A stretch of DNA of 64,000 nt from CAVVFX01 sp963777595. Its GTDB lineage: Bacteria; Acidobacteriota; Terriglobia; Bryobacterales; Bryobacteraceae. The position numbers were made by a program, and so were the translations under genes. Below the pieces are notes generated by a model. It saw nothing but the letters and a program-made list of their open reading frames with translations. It did no database searches and was not told where the DNA came from. The stretch is taken from contig CAVZRE010000063.1 of the NCBI GenBank assembly GCA_963777595.1, positions 7,081 through 71,080 on the forward strand, read 5' to 3'. Positions 37,312 through 46,461 of this stretch are shown in pieces; the stretch's first letter is position 1, and every line of letters begins with the position of its first letter.

Positions 37312-38733
37312 ATGCCACGACGAATAGGCGACGAAGATTCTTGTGGAATTACGGCGGCGGGTTGGGCGGCATCGCGCTGGCGAATCTGCTGGCCGAGTCG
37401 GGCTTGCTGGCAGACACTCCGCCAGGCCTGCACCATCCCGCCAAAGCCAAACGCGTGGTCCAGCTATTCATGTCGGGCGCCGCGAGCCAGTGCGACACAT
37501 TCGACTACAAGCCGAAGCTGATCGAACGCAATGGCGAGAAGTTCGATCCCGGCGGCAAGGTCGAACTCTTCCAGAGCAGCCCCGGCGCGGTGATGGCGAG
37601 CCCCTGGGAGTGGAAGCAGCATGGGCAGTGCGGCAAATGGGTGAGTGGCCTGGTGCCGCACCTGGCTTCCTGCGTGGACGACATGGCGTTCGTTCATTCC
37701 ATGATTTCGAAATCCAATGTTCACGGGCCGGCGACATTCATGCAGAATACCGGCTTCGTGTCTGCCCGGCTTTCCCTGCATGGGCGCATGGGTCTCCTAT
37801 GGTCTGGGCAGCATGAACAAAGATCTGCCCACGTTCGTGGTGCTTCCCGATTCCCGCGGCTTTGCGCCCAACGGTGCCGGGCAACTGGACGGCCGGATTT
37901 CTTCCGGCCGCGCACCAGGGCACGATGATTCGCGCCAGCAGCGCCAATCCGATCTACGATCTTTTCCCGCCCAAGAGCGCAGCTTACATCACAGCCAGCA
38001 AAGTGAAGCCGGACACGCTCACGGTCCTCAATCACCATCAACCGCGCAGCACCTCGCAGTCGCGCGCAGGAGATTCGCGTCTGGAAGCGCGCATCGCATC
38101 CTATGAACTGGCCGCCAAGCTGCAGATCAGCGCTCCGGAGGTGATGGACATTTCGAAGGAATCCGACGCCACCGAACGACTCTATGGCATCGACGACCCA
38201 AGTCACGGAAGATTTCGGACGCAATTGTCTGGTCGCGCGGCGCATGCTGGAGCGCGGGGTCCGGTTCGTGCAGGTTTGGAGCGGCGCGGATAACGGCTTT
38301 CCGCGCCGCAACTGGGACAGCCATGAAGACATTGCCAAGGATCACGCCAACATGGCCGCGGGCATGGACAAGCCCGCCGCGGCGCTGATCAAGGATCTGA
38401 AAGTCGCGCGGGATGCTGGACGACACCATCGTCCATTGGGCTACGGAGTTCGGACGCATGCCGTGCAGCCAGGGCGGCAAGGGCCGGGACCACAATCCGT
38501 TTGCCTTTACGACGTTTTTCGCGGGCGGCGGATTCAAAGGCGGAGTCAGCTACGGCGCAAGCGACGAATGGTCATATAAGGTGGCGGACAAACCCGCCTA
38601 TTGTTATGACATGCATGCCACCATGCTGCACTTACTCGGTATCGATCACAAGCGGTTGACTTATCGGCACAACGGTATCGACCGGCGCATCACGGACGTT
38701 TACGGCGAAGTGATCCGCGAGGTTTTAGCATGA
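37312..38733 (+). pseudogene. DUF1501 protein, frame-interrupted
   Basis: Sulfatase-like fold protein of the DUF1501 family, normally Tat-exported. It starts two bases after the DUF1553 stop. With one base removed near 37330 the N-terminus becomes RRRFLWNYGGGLGGIALANL, a Tat signal. Family text includes RVVQLFMSGAASQCDTFDYK, FVHSMISKSNVHGPATFM, RGVRFVQVWSGADNG, ATEFGRMPCSQGGKGRDH and MHATMLHLLGIDHKRLTYR. Breaks near 37758, 37875, 38205 and 38412 were each resolved as one extra base. It pairs with the preceding DUF1549/1553 gene, the usual arrangement. The stop overlaps the next start (ATGA). Confidence 0.88.
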
Positions 38734-39731
38734 TCATGAAACAGACTTTCGTCTACGCCCTGTTCTTTCTGTCGTCGAATCCCGCAGCGGCCCAATACAG
38801 CCTGTTCGCGTGTGTGACGAGCACCAAGGATTATGTAGTCGGCGCGCAACTACCGCCCAGTGGACTGTTTCTCAAGTCCCCAGCCCTGGTTTGGCAGCAT
38901 ATCGCCTACAATCATCCATTCCTGACAGGGATCGATTACGATCCGGCGGAACCCGCAACCGTGTACCTTTCGGCGGGCAATGCTCTCATCCAAGCATCTG
39001 GCCGCGGCAACACATGGAAGTTCCTCACGGGCGGCGATGTCACGGAACTGCGCGACGTAGCGGTCGATCGCAACCGGCCGGGCACTCTCTACTTCGCGCA
39101 TAGCCACGGAATCCGCGTCAGCCATGATCGCGGCGTGACCTGGCGCGAGATCAGCGGCGGGCTGCACAGGAAATATACCGAAGCTCTTCATCTCGATGCC
39201 AGGAAATCGGGAGTGCTGCTGGCCGGCGGCGAAGAAGGAATCTTCCGGAGCGAGGATGAGGGTCAAACCTGGCGAATCGCCGGCGCTGCCGGTTTTCAAA
39301 TTACACGTATCGAACAATCGCCGCACGACACCTGCGAGTGGCTCGCCACCACCCAAAAAGGAGGACTCTTCGCCTCGCGCGATTGCGGCAAAACGTTCGA
39401 GAACCTGGGCCGGATTGGAGTGGGCAGCAATCTCTACGATGTTGTCTTTGATCCGACTACGCCGCACCGGGTCGCCGTGGCCGGGTGGGGAACCGGCCTG
39501 TCGATCTCCGGAGACGATGGCAAGACTTGGCAGGTCCGTAGCGCCGGTCTCCCGAGGCCGGCGGTGGTGAGCGTAGTCTTCGATCCGGCAAAAGCCGGCC
39601 GGCTCTATGCCAGCGTGCCCGAAGACGCGCTGTACGTCTCCAACGACGCCGGTATAACCTGGACCAAAGAGGGGCTGGAAGGCAGTATCGTGAATCGCCT
39701 GAAGTTTGTTCCGGAGGCGCCTTTCAAGTGA
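38730..39731 (+). CDS. Secreted BNR/Asp-box beta-propeller protein
   Basis: 333 aa with a signal peptide (MIMKQTFVYALFFLSSNPAAAQ). Five Asp-box motifs are readable: SHDRGVTW, SEDEGQTW, SRDCGKTF, SGDDGKTW and SNDAGITW, so this is a sialidase/VPS10-like propeller. The sialidase catalytic arginine triad and FRIP motif are not seen, so enzymatic activity is doubtful. It overlaps the DUF1501 stop by four bases and the next gene by four (GTGA), and so belongs to the same polycistron. It may bind a polymer or a partner protein. Confidence 0.85.
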   Translation: MIMKQTFVYALFFLSSNPAAAQYSLFACVTSTKDYVVGAQLPPSGLFLKSPALVWQHIAYNHPFLTGIDYDPAEPATVYLSAGNALIQASGRGNTWKFLTGGDVTELRDVAVDRNRPGTLYFAHSHGIRVSHDRGVTWREISGGLHRKYTEALHLDARKSGVLLAGGEEGIFRSEDEGQTWRIAGAAGFQITRIEQSPHDTCEWLATTQKGGLFASRDCGKTFENLGRIGVGSNLYDVVFDPTTPHRVAVAGWGTGLSISGDDGKTWQVRSAGLPRPAVVSVVFDPAKAGRLYASVPEDALYVSNDAGITWTKEGLEGSIVNRLKFVPEAPFK

Positions 39732-41497
39732 AATTATTCGCAGCCCTGGTTGTTCTCCTGCCGTCGCTTCTCCCCGCGGGCTCTCCGCCGTTCGAGCAGC
39801 GGAAGCTAGCCGTAATCGACGCATACGCCCATCCCCTCGAGAACCGCGATTACGGCTACGGCGAGATCGCCGCCCGTCTTTGGCACAAGCAAGATGCGGG
39901 CTGGTGTTCCCAGAGGCTGGAGCAGGCGCTCTCCGCGCCCATCAGCGGCGACATGTTCTGGATGTTTCCGGTAACCGCGATTGCCTACCTGGATCAGGGC
40001 CAGTTATCCGAATCCGCGCGGCACGCTCTTCGCGCTGCATGGAAGACCTACATGCCCTATCGGGGAGACACCGAAAACCATTTCCTGCGTTTACTACACA
40101 AGTCTCTATCTCATGTCGCAACTCTGGCCCGACCAGCCTGGCGAGCACCTGGTACACGGGCAAGACGTCGGAAGAGAACTTCCAGGAAGCCCGGGAGTGG
40201 ATCGAATCCTGGGTCAAGTTGACCACGACTCGCGGCCAGGGTGAATACGATTCGCCCCACTACATGGGTTTATATCTCTTGTCGATGTCTTATCTTGCCG
40301 CGTGGGCGAAAGACCCGGCAATGAAGAAACGCGCCACCATGATGCTCGACTATCTTATCGCCGACTATGCGCCCGAGAACCTGGACGGTCTTTATGTCGG
40401 AGCGCATGCGCGCGTGTATGAGCAACAGTTGCTGGAGAAATGGGCGGGAGTGTCAAGCGACTTCGGTTACCTCTGGTTCGGCGTGGGCCGGCCCCTGCCG
40501 TTTCCCGACAACTACATTCTTTATTATTCCGTGGCGAGCGGCTATCAGCCGCCTGAGATTCTGCAACGGATCGCCACCGATCGCAGCCAGCCCTACACCC
40601 ATTACGAGCGCAAACGTACGCGGAACCGCTGGCGCTTCAATGATGAGTTGCACGGTCCGGTATACAAGACTACTTACGTGCGTCGCGAGTATGCGGTAAG
40701 TTCGGACCAGGGGGGCGTCTTGCAGCCGATCCAGCAACATTCCTGGGACGTGACGTGGCATGTGCCGGACCCGCGCGGAATCCAAAACACTTTTTTGACG
40801 TTGCATCCTTATTCGTCGGTTGAGGAGTTACAGACCTACTTTGTGTTCAAATCCGAGAACGCAGTGGAGGGAGTGGTCAAGTCAAAGAAGACTTACGACT
40901 CGCCGGATAAGTTTCTTGGCGGCTCGCCATTTGAGAAAATCGTGCAGGATCAGGACACTGTGATCACGCTCTACAATATCCCTCCAGGCACCCGGTTCCC
41001 GCATGTGAACGGATTCTTCTCGAAGGATCTGGGCGAAGTGATTGGAGGATCCGTCGGGTTGGATTTTCATGCGCGGCGGAGACGCGGCCTACATCGCGTG
41101 CCGTCCTCTGCAGCCGTATTCCTGGAAGCCGATCGAAGGAGGAGGACGACGCCTTTTCAGCCCGTTCTTGAAGAACGGTTTCGTGGTGCAGGTGGCTGCG
41201 GCATCCGAGTATCCGGATCTCCAGGCGTTTGGACGCGCGATTCTTCACTTGCCCTTAGAGTTTCATCTAGACACCGCGCCCACAGTACGTTTCAAATCGC
41301 TGCGAGGCAAGCTGATCGATTTCACCTACGGGCTGGTCCCACGCGTCGATGGCAAAGCGCTGGACTATGAACATTGGCCGTTGTTCGGCGGCCCATTCGT
41401 AAAAGCCGGCGTAGACTCGGAACAGTTGACGCTCACATACCAGAATCTTCGCCGTACGTTGGACTTCAAACGTCTGACCGTGATTGACGGCAATTAA
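39728..41497 (+). pseudogene. Large secreted protein of unknown function, frame-interrupted
   Basis: About 590 codons from a GTG at 39728 that overlaps the propeller gene stop. Signal peptide MKLFAALVVLLPSLLPAGS. The first 330 residues are helical with repeating hairpins (LDQGQLSESARHALRAAWKT, YYTSLYLMSQLWPDQP, EEFxEAREWIESWV-like), which suggests an alpha/alpha toroid as in heparinase-like enzymes. The last 200 residues are beta-rich (WRFNDELHGPVYKTTYVRRE, VITLYNIPPGTRFPHVNGF, FHLDTAPTVRFKSLRGKLID). Frames change near 40085, 40140 and 41060. I do not recognise a named family, and no catalytic residues can be assigned. It closes the operon that begins with the aminotransferase. Confidence 0.72.
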
Positions 41498-41709
41498 GGG
41501 ATATTTATTCTCAACACGATAAATGCTAAGTTTGCGCCTTAGACGCCATTGACCGAATAGCGCATCGCGTAGAGGTGATTAACGGGAACCGCGATGAACT
41601 CTCAACGCGCCGAGACCGTGTGGCGCGGCCCCACTGGTAGGTGGAAAACAGTACTACTAGAACCGTGCTATCTCCAGTACTATTCCCTATCCCTCCGCAA
41701 AGTGGAAGA

Positions 41710-41723
41710 CTCCATTAGTGGAG
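41710..41723 (+). promoter_or_regulatory. Small hairpin covering a ribosome binding site
   Basis: CTCCA-TTAG-TGGAG forms a five-base stem whose 3' arm contains the GGAG (41720-41723) about eleven bases before the ATG at 41735. Pairing would hide the ribosome binding site. The stem is short and could be chance. Confidence 0.3.
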
Positions 41724-41734
41724 GGTGATCGGAT

Positions 41735-42115
41735 ATGGCAAAGGCTTATTTGGTGTTGTTTGCGATTTTGTTAGCGAGTCCGGCTGGTGCGGAGGACGGC
41801 GGGGGACGCTGGGCGAAACGATTGTGGAAGGCAAGCATTGCCGCCGTCGCGGCGGGGTCGGTTGCAGACATGCAATCGAGTATGGGAAAGCGGGAGACGA
41901 ACGGGCTGCTCGCCAATCAGCAGGGCGTCTTTTCAGCGCAAGGAATCGGATTGAAGCTGGCGATTGCGGGCGCTGCCATCGGGACACAACAATACCTGCT
42001 GCACCGGCATCCGGCTATTTCCGTGTATAAGACCGGGGCGTTGATTAACTTTGCAGTCGCCGGCGCGCTCGGCGGGGTCGCGGTGCATAACTATGGGAAC
42101 CGGCCCGTTCAGTAA
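41735..42115 (+). CDS. Small secreted or membrane protein, unknown
   Basis: 126 aa with a signal peptide (MAKAYLVLFAILLASPAGAE) and two further hydrophobic stretches (LKLAIAGAAIGTQQYLL about 75-92 and GALINFAVAGALGGVAV about 100-117), so it is probably a small membrane protein. No motif recognised. It faces the convergent DUF3500 gene with a six-base gap. Similar small proteins of unknown role are common in acidobacterial genomes, as far as I can judge from style. Confidence 0.75.
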   Translation: MAKAYLVLFAILLASPAGAEDGGGRWAKRLWKASIAAVAAGSVADMQSSMGKRETNGLLANQQGVFSAQGIGLKLAIAGAAIGTQQYLLHRHPAISVYKTGALINFAVAGALGGVAVHNYGNRPVQ

Positions 42116-42121
42116 GTGGGG

Positions 42122-43147
42122 CTAGCCGCCGTGGCTTTCCTTGTAATGTTCCTTGAGGACGTCCATGCCCCAATCGCCGTTGAAGTCGCGCCAGACCGAG
42201 TGAATGTGGTTGGCTTTATCTTGCGTGCAGTCGTACTCCACCAGGAATGAGGGGGACTGGATTCGGTAGTAGTGCGGTCCTCCTTTTTCGACTACGCCGG
42301 CCCAGGCGAAGTAAATATTCTTTCCGGCGGCCTTGACCTGCTCCATGCGTGCCTGCGCCAACTGCTCCGGCATGTTGGCGGCGTACATGCCGAGGAGATC
42401 CATCAGCAGACCGAACTGCTTGTCGTTCATCTTGGACGCCACCAGGCCGGAAGCCTGGCCTTTCAATGCAGCCTGGCGCGAGTTAGTGGTCAGGATATCC
42501 TTGTAGGCTTCTTTATCCACGAGCGCCGTCTTCTGTTGATCCGCCGTGAGGGATTCCATGACGGCGCGGCCCAAGTCCTCTTCCTGCGCCAGCACACGAA
42601 GGCCTTTACGGGGTCCTTGCAGCACTTCGCGGGGATTGCTCCCGAAGAAGCTGGGAGTATCGGCAACTTTACCGCCCATGATGGTGAAGTTCTGGCTGAC
42701 GTGATGGCCTTCGACGCGGAAGCCCCAGGGTTTGGTATCCGAGGGCGTGCCGAAGATGCTGAAGTAGTATTTCTCGGGATTACGGCGCTCGCCGTCGTCC
42801 TTTTCGAGGATGCGGAGGACATCTTCGAGGCTCATGATGGTTTCGGCCTTGATGAACCCCTGCTGGCTGAGTCCGGAGGCGAGGAGGGCGGTGGCGAGGC
42901 GTTTCTGGTACGGCGACATCTCGCGAACCTGGAGGCCTTTGCGCGGGACGGGAGTGTAGAACCAATTCTCGCGCTCGTCGCTATTGAACGGGATCACGGC
43001 TATGGCCTTTTGTTCGGGAGTGAGCGTATCAAGGAAGTGATTAGCAGCCTGGGTGATCACAGAAACGGAATCGACCCGGTGGTACGCGGACATAAGAAGT
43101 AAGCCTCCAATGCCAATGGCGGCGAATCTGAGAAAAAGGTGCTTCAC
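42122..43147 (-). CDS. DUF3500 family protein
   Basis: 341 aa. The GTG at 43147 is chosen because GGAG lies six bases upstream and a signal anchor follows (KHLFLRFAAIGIGGLLLMSA); an earlier in-frame start at 43198 would place 17 unrelated residues in front. DUF3500 text is clear: TPEQKAIAVIPFNSDERENW, FYTPVPRKGLQVREMSPYQ, GLSQQGFIKAETIMSLEDVL, FSIFGTPSDTKPWGFRVEGH and HYYRIQSPSFLVEYDCTQD. Family function is not known. It is predicted to be exported or anchored outside the cytoplasmic membrane. Confidence 0.9.
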   Translation of the reverse strand: MKHLFLRFAAIGIGGLLLMSAYHRVDSVSVITQAANHFLDTLTPEQKAIAVIPFNSDERENWFYTPVPRKGLQVREMSPYQKRLATALLASGLSQQGFIKAETIMSLEDVLRILEKDDGERRNPEKYYFSIFGTPSDTKPWGFRVEGHHVSQNFTIMGGKVADTPSFFGSNPREVLQGPRKGLRVLAQEEDLGRAVMESLTADQQKTALVDKEAYKDILTTNSRQAALKGQASGLVASKMNDKQFGLLMDLLGMYAANMPEQLAQARMEQVKAAGKNIYFAWAGVVEKGGPHYYRIQSPSFLVEYDCTQDKANHIHSVWRDFNGDWGMDVLKEHYKESHGG

Positions 43148-43254
43148 GGCGATCTCCAATTGCCGGCGCGGGAATGAAGGCGTCGCGCATCGGCTCAATA
43201 CAATCTATCAGAAAACGTTGTCCGTTTTTCTTGGTCCGTTTTCCGTTGGGGGGT

Positions 43255-44439
43255 TTACGGAACGCGCACCGTCGTGGCACCTAGCCAGAGTCCTGCGGCG
43301 AGGCCGTAGAGGGCGATGATCCAGCGATTTGGCGAATTGGGGGAGTCAGGGAGGGTGGCGGGGTCGAGCAAATCGACATTGATGAAGCGCGGATTCTGGA
43401 GGAGCAGGTTGCTGCTGCAGTCCCAGAAGGGGACGGGCGCGCAGCTACGGTAGCGTCGAGGTAGCGTGAACCCATTTGCCGGGCGCGCCGCGCTAAAGGC
43501 GTCGGTGATCTTGGTGGTGAGCGCGGAGACAACCGCTTGGGCCTTCAACCTGTCTGTATAGGGGAACGCGATCGAAAATACTCTGCTGACGTTGTTCGAT
43601 CGTTTGGGAGCGACGGGCTCGATCTTTATGTCGCTTCGCATCCGGCGGATTTCATCCATGGTTACATCGTTTCCGTATAGCCGGAGAGACGGACGCTGGA
43701 TGATCTCCAACAGGCTGCTATTGCTGAGCACGTCCCTGCGGCTCACTTCCAGCCAGCGCGAAATTTCTGCCGTCGCATGGTTCTCTGAAAAACCGGCCGA
43801 AAGCCATTCCTGGGAGACACGCAGCCGCACAGTCGCTTTGGACACGTAACGGTCGGGGATGAAGAGAGCCAGACTGCTGACAACGGCCGATCCGGTAATC
43901 CCGCACGCGATTAGTTTGAGTGTCCGTGCGGCATTCCACCGCATCGAAATGGCGACTGTTCCGGCAAGTATCCCGAGGCCAAGTCCCCAGAGGGCGAGAA
44001 GTTTGCGGTCAGGCGGCTCCGGGGCGACAGGCAGGTTTGCGGGCGATATTAAACGGACGCCTGTCCACGGTCTCTGGACCATCTGGCGTGTCAGTTCTTG
44101 AACTAAAGCTTGGGCCTTTGCGGGGTCGCGATAGCGGAAGGTGATTCTGAAGGTCGACGCACGGGTGATCTCAATGCCGAGATCTTTGCGCCTCATCCGG
44201 TCGATCGACTCCAGCGCGAGGCGGTCCCGATCGGAGGGATAAAGGTCGAATCGCTGAATCAGTTCCCCTAAGTTTCTGAGGCTGGTGCACTCATCCCAAA
44301 GGGAGTTCACGAAGGTGTCAGCCGGGAAAATAGAGTCGTGCGCCGGAATATCGAGAACCGCCGAGGAAAGAAACTCGGGGCTCAAGGCGTACGGAACGAG
44401 CAATGCTATCAGTGCGCCTGTTAATGCCGTCGCGACCAC
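43255..44439 (-). CDS. Duplicated Wzz-like polysaccharide co-polymerase protein
   Basis: 394 aa with hydrophobic segments at about 1-18, 145-168, 178-196 and 372-394. Each half repeats the Wzz/chain-length-determinant plan: a periplasmic alpha/beta part, then a proline-rich approach and closing helix (LPVAPEPPDRKLLALWGLGL in the first half, LPDSPNSPNRWIIALYGLAA in the second). So the gene looks like an internal duplication, with both halves facing the periplasm. It starts 26 bases after the M23 gene stop. The frame is open further upstream inside that gene, so a longer start is possible. The tyrosine-kinase extension is absent. Role: control of polysaccharide chain length, by family. Confidence 0.72.
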   Translation of the reverse strand: MVATALTGALIALLVPYALSPEFLSSAVLDIPAHDSIFPADTFVNSLWDECTSLRNLGELIQRFDLYPSDRDRLALESIDRMRRKDLGIEITRASTFRITFRYRDPAKAQALVQELTRQMVQRPWTGVRLISPANLPVAPEPPDRKLLALWGLGLGILAGTVAISMRWNAARTLKLIACGITGSAVVSSLALFIPDRYVSKATVRLRVSQEWLSAGFSENHATAEISRWLEVSRRDVLSNSSLLEIIQRPSLRLYGNDVTMDEIRRMRSDIKIEPVAPKRSNNVSRVFSIAFPYTDRLKAQAVVSALTTKITDAFSAARPANGFTLPRRYRSCAPVPFWDCSSNLLLQNPRFINVDLLDPATLPDSPNSPNRWIIALYGLAAGLWLGATTVRVP

Positions 44440-44465
44440 GAGCGCGACGGAAAACGGGCAACGTC

Positions 44466-45365
44466 CTAGAACGGAAAATCGCGCGCGGCAGCTTGCACCG
44501 CGACCGGCTTATTGAGGAACCGGTAGGGATTCACCGGCGCTGCGCCGACGCGAACTTCATAGTGCAGATGAGGTCCGGTGCTGCGACCGGTCATGCCCAC
44601 CAAGCCGACGACGTCGCCTTGGCGCACCATCTGGCCCGGCATCACGTTGACGCGAGACAGGTGGCCGTAATAGGTCTGATAGCCGTTGCCGTGGTCGAGG
44701 ACTACGAGGCGTCCATAGCCGCCGTAGCCGCTGCTCATGCCGGCTTGGACCACGACGCCATCGGCTGTAGCCGAAACGCGGGTCCCGATGGGGGACGAAA
44801 TGTCCAGTCCGGTATGATAAGCGCCTTCGCCCGAGAACGGGTCTGAGCGCACTCCGTAGCCGCTTTCGAGACGTCCCATGACCGGCCAGCCTGCGGGAAC
44901 CATGGTCTGGCGCAGGACGGAGCGGGATTCGCTCGAAGTGATCCGCGAGGGAGACGCGCTGTTGCGAAGGTAATCATACTCGGCGACCGATTCCGATAAC
45001 GTGGGGGTGAGGCGCGCTTCGGCAATGAGGTCGGCGGGACCTTCCAGTTTCTGTTTAATTCCGTAGGCTACCGTGACTTGTTCGGCGAACATCTGGAGCG
45101 TCGCCAGTTGCTCGTTGGTCTGGTTTACGGTTTTTTGCAGACGCGCATAGCGGGCCTTCAGATTCTCCGCTTCGTTGCGCAACGAATTGTAATTCGAAAC
45201 CTTGAGGGCCATTCGCGCGTAGACCGAGACAACACCGGCCAACGACATGAGACCAAAAACCGCCAGCATCAAAATCCCGTACACAAATTTTTGGGGGATA
45301 TGCACCCGGCGCAAGCGTCCGTGGAGGCTGTGGGCGAGAACGACGATAAAATAATCCTGCTTCAA
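44466..45365 (-). CDS. M23 (LytM/DUF-type) zinc endopeptidase, membrane-anchored
   Basis: 299 aa from TTG at 45365, chosen because AAGGAG lies about eight bases upstream; an ATG at 45479 falls within the predicted -35 box. A cytoplasmic stub is followed by a membrane helix (FVYGILMLAVFGLMSLAGVV), a coiled coil (NYNSLRNEAENLKARYARLQ and on to about residue 110), and the M23 domain with HTGLDISSPIGT (first His and Asp ligands) and HLHYEV (HxH). Linker LESGYGVRSDPFSGEG is standard. M23 enzymes cut peptidoglycan cross-bridges or activate amidases. All zinc ligands are present, so it should be active. It is followed by the Wzz-like gene in the same direction. Confidence 0.92.
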   Translation of the reverse strand: MKQDYFIVVLAHSLHGRLRRVHIPQKFVYGILMLAVFGLMSLAGVVSVYARMALKVSNYNSLRNEAENLKARYARLQKTVNQTNEQLATLQMFAEQVTVAYGIKQKLEGPADLIAEARLTPTLSESVAEYDYLRNSASPSRITSSESRSVLRQTMVPAGWPVMGRLESGYGVRSDPFSGEGAYHTGLDISSPIGTRVSATADGVVVQAGMSSGYGGYGRLVVLDHGNGYQTYYGHLSRVNVMPGQMVRQGDVVGLVGMTGRSTGPHLHYEVRVGAAPVNPYRFLNKPVAVQAAARDFPF

Positions 45366-45450
45366 ATCGAATTCTCCTTTCCAGGAGCTGCTGAAGACAC
45401 ACCTCGTCTCAGTCATACTCCATTCCTCCGACAGATATAGCGAAACAAGA

Positions 45451-45479
45451 AGGTTAACAACCTTTAAGGTTGCTGTCAA
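45451..45479 (-). promoter_or_regulatory. M23 gene promoter with triple AAGGTT arms
   Basis: On the minus strand TTGACA (45479-45474), 17 bases, TAACCT (45456-45451). On the plus strand the same segment reads AAGGTT-AAC-AACCTT (45450-45464), then after a T another AAGGTT (45466-45471). It therefore carries a palindrome plus an extra half-site in the spacer and -10 box, as an operator would. Confidence 0.5.
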
Positions 45480-45504
45480 GATAAAATCCTGCTACCATCC
45501 CGAC

Positions 45505-46317
45505 TTGCAGAAGCGTCTACCCGGGAAGTATTTCCTCCGCAACCTTGTCGGCGGTCGAGCCCTTATTTTTCAATTAGTTAAGAGGGATTTCCAGCAGCGC
45601 TATATCGGCTCCGCGGCAGGCTGGGTCTGGGGTGTTATCCATCCCCTGGTGCTCCTTGCAAGTTATTGGTTTATTTTCGGTTATATCCTTAAGATCGCGC
45701 CAGACAAGAGTTTAGCCCACGGAAATTACGCACTATTTCTTTTCGCGGGTATGCTTCCGTGGATGCTATTCAGCGAAACATTGTCGCGTTCCACGTCTTC
45801 CATGCTGGATCAGGCGAATCTGATCACCAAGACGGTGTTCCCGGCGGAGATCGTGCCGATCTCCATTTTTCTGTCGGCGATGGTAAGCCATCTTTTGGCT
45901 GTGATCATGCTCTTTACGGCCGTCGCACTGATCTTGCACCAGATGACCTTCTGGCTCCTCCTGCTGCCGCTATTTTCAGCCTTACTGGGATTGCTGGCGG
46001 TCGGCCTCTCATGGATTTCCTCGAGCCTGCAGGTCTATTTGCGCGACACGATTCAAGTGGTCACGGTCATTCTGATCTTCTGGCAGTGGACGACTCCGAT
46101 CTTCATCGAGGAAAGCAAATTTCCGGGAAGAGCGCACCTGGTGGTCATACTGAATCCGATCACCTACGTGGTTCGCGGCTACCGGGACGTGCTGCTATAC
46201 GCGAGGCCGCCAGCCGTACACGACCTGGCGATTTTGTGCGGCGTTTCGATGTGCGTCTTCGTGCTGGGCGGCCTCTTCTTCCGCTATATGAAGAGAGGTT
46301 TCGCGGACGTCCTCTGA
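45505..46317 (+). CDS. ABC-2 type polysaccharide export permease (Wzm/KpsM-like)
   Basis: 270 aa from a TTG start, with six predicted membrane helices. The N-terminus has the family's LIFQLVKRDFQQRYIGSAAG and WVWGVIHPLVLLASYWFIFG. The C-terminal half has IFWQWTTPIFIEESKFPG, PITYVVRGYRDVLLY and RYMKRGFADVL. In this family the permease pairs with an ATPase (Wzt/KpsT) to export O-antigen or capsule. No ATPase gene is present nearby; the next gene is a sugar-nucleotide epimerase. The ATPase must be elsewhere, or the unit is incomplete. Confidence 0.92.
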   Translation: MQKRLPGKYFLRNLVGGRALIFQLVKRDFQQRYIGSAAGWVWGVIHPLVLLASYWFIFGYILKIAPDKSLAHGNYALFLFAGMLPWMLFSETLSRSTSSMLDQANLITKTVFPAEIVPISIFLSAMVSHLLAVIMLFTAVALILHQMTFWLLLLPLFSALLGLLAVGLSWISSSLQVYLRDTIQVVTVILIFWQWTTPIFIEESKFPGRAHLVVILNPITYVVRGYRDVLLYARPPAVHDLAILCGVSMCVFVLGGLFFRYMKRGFADVL

Positions 46318-46461
46318 CGCATTCTGAATGTGCTGACGCGGGACGAGGGCGTCGCGCGCGGTCAAAGGGTGACGGCGCCACCCAAGTTTGTGGCGGATGG
46401 TGGGCAAATGTTTTAGAGATTTTTCCCTCGCTCTTGCCACCATCTTTTCGGGCAGGCACAA

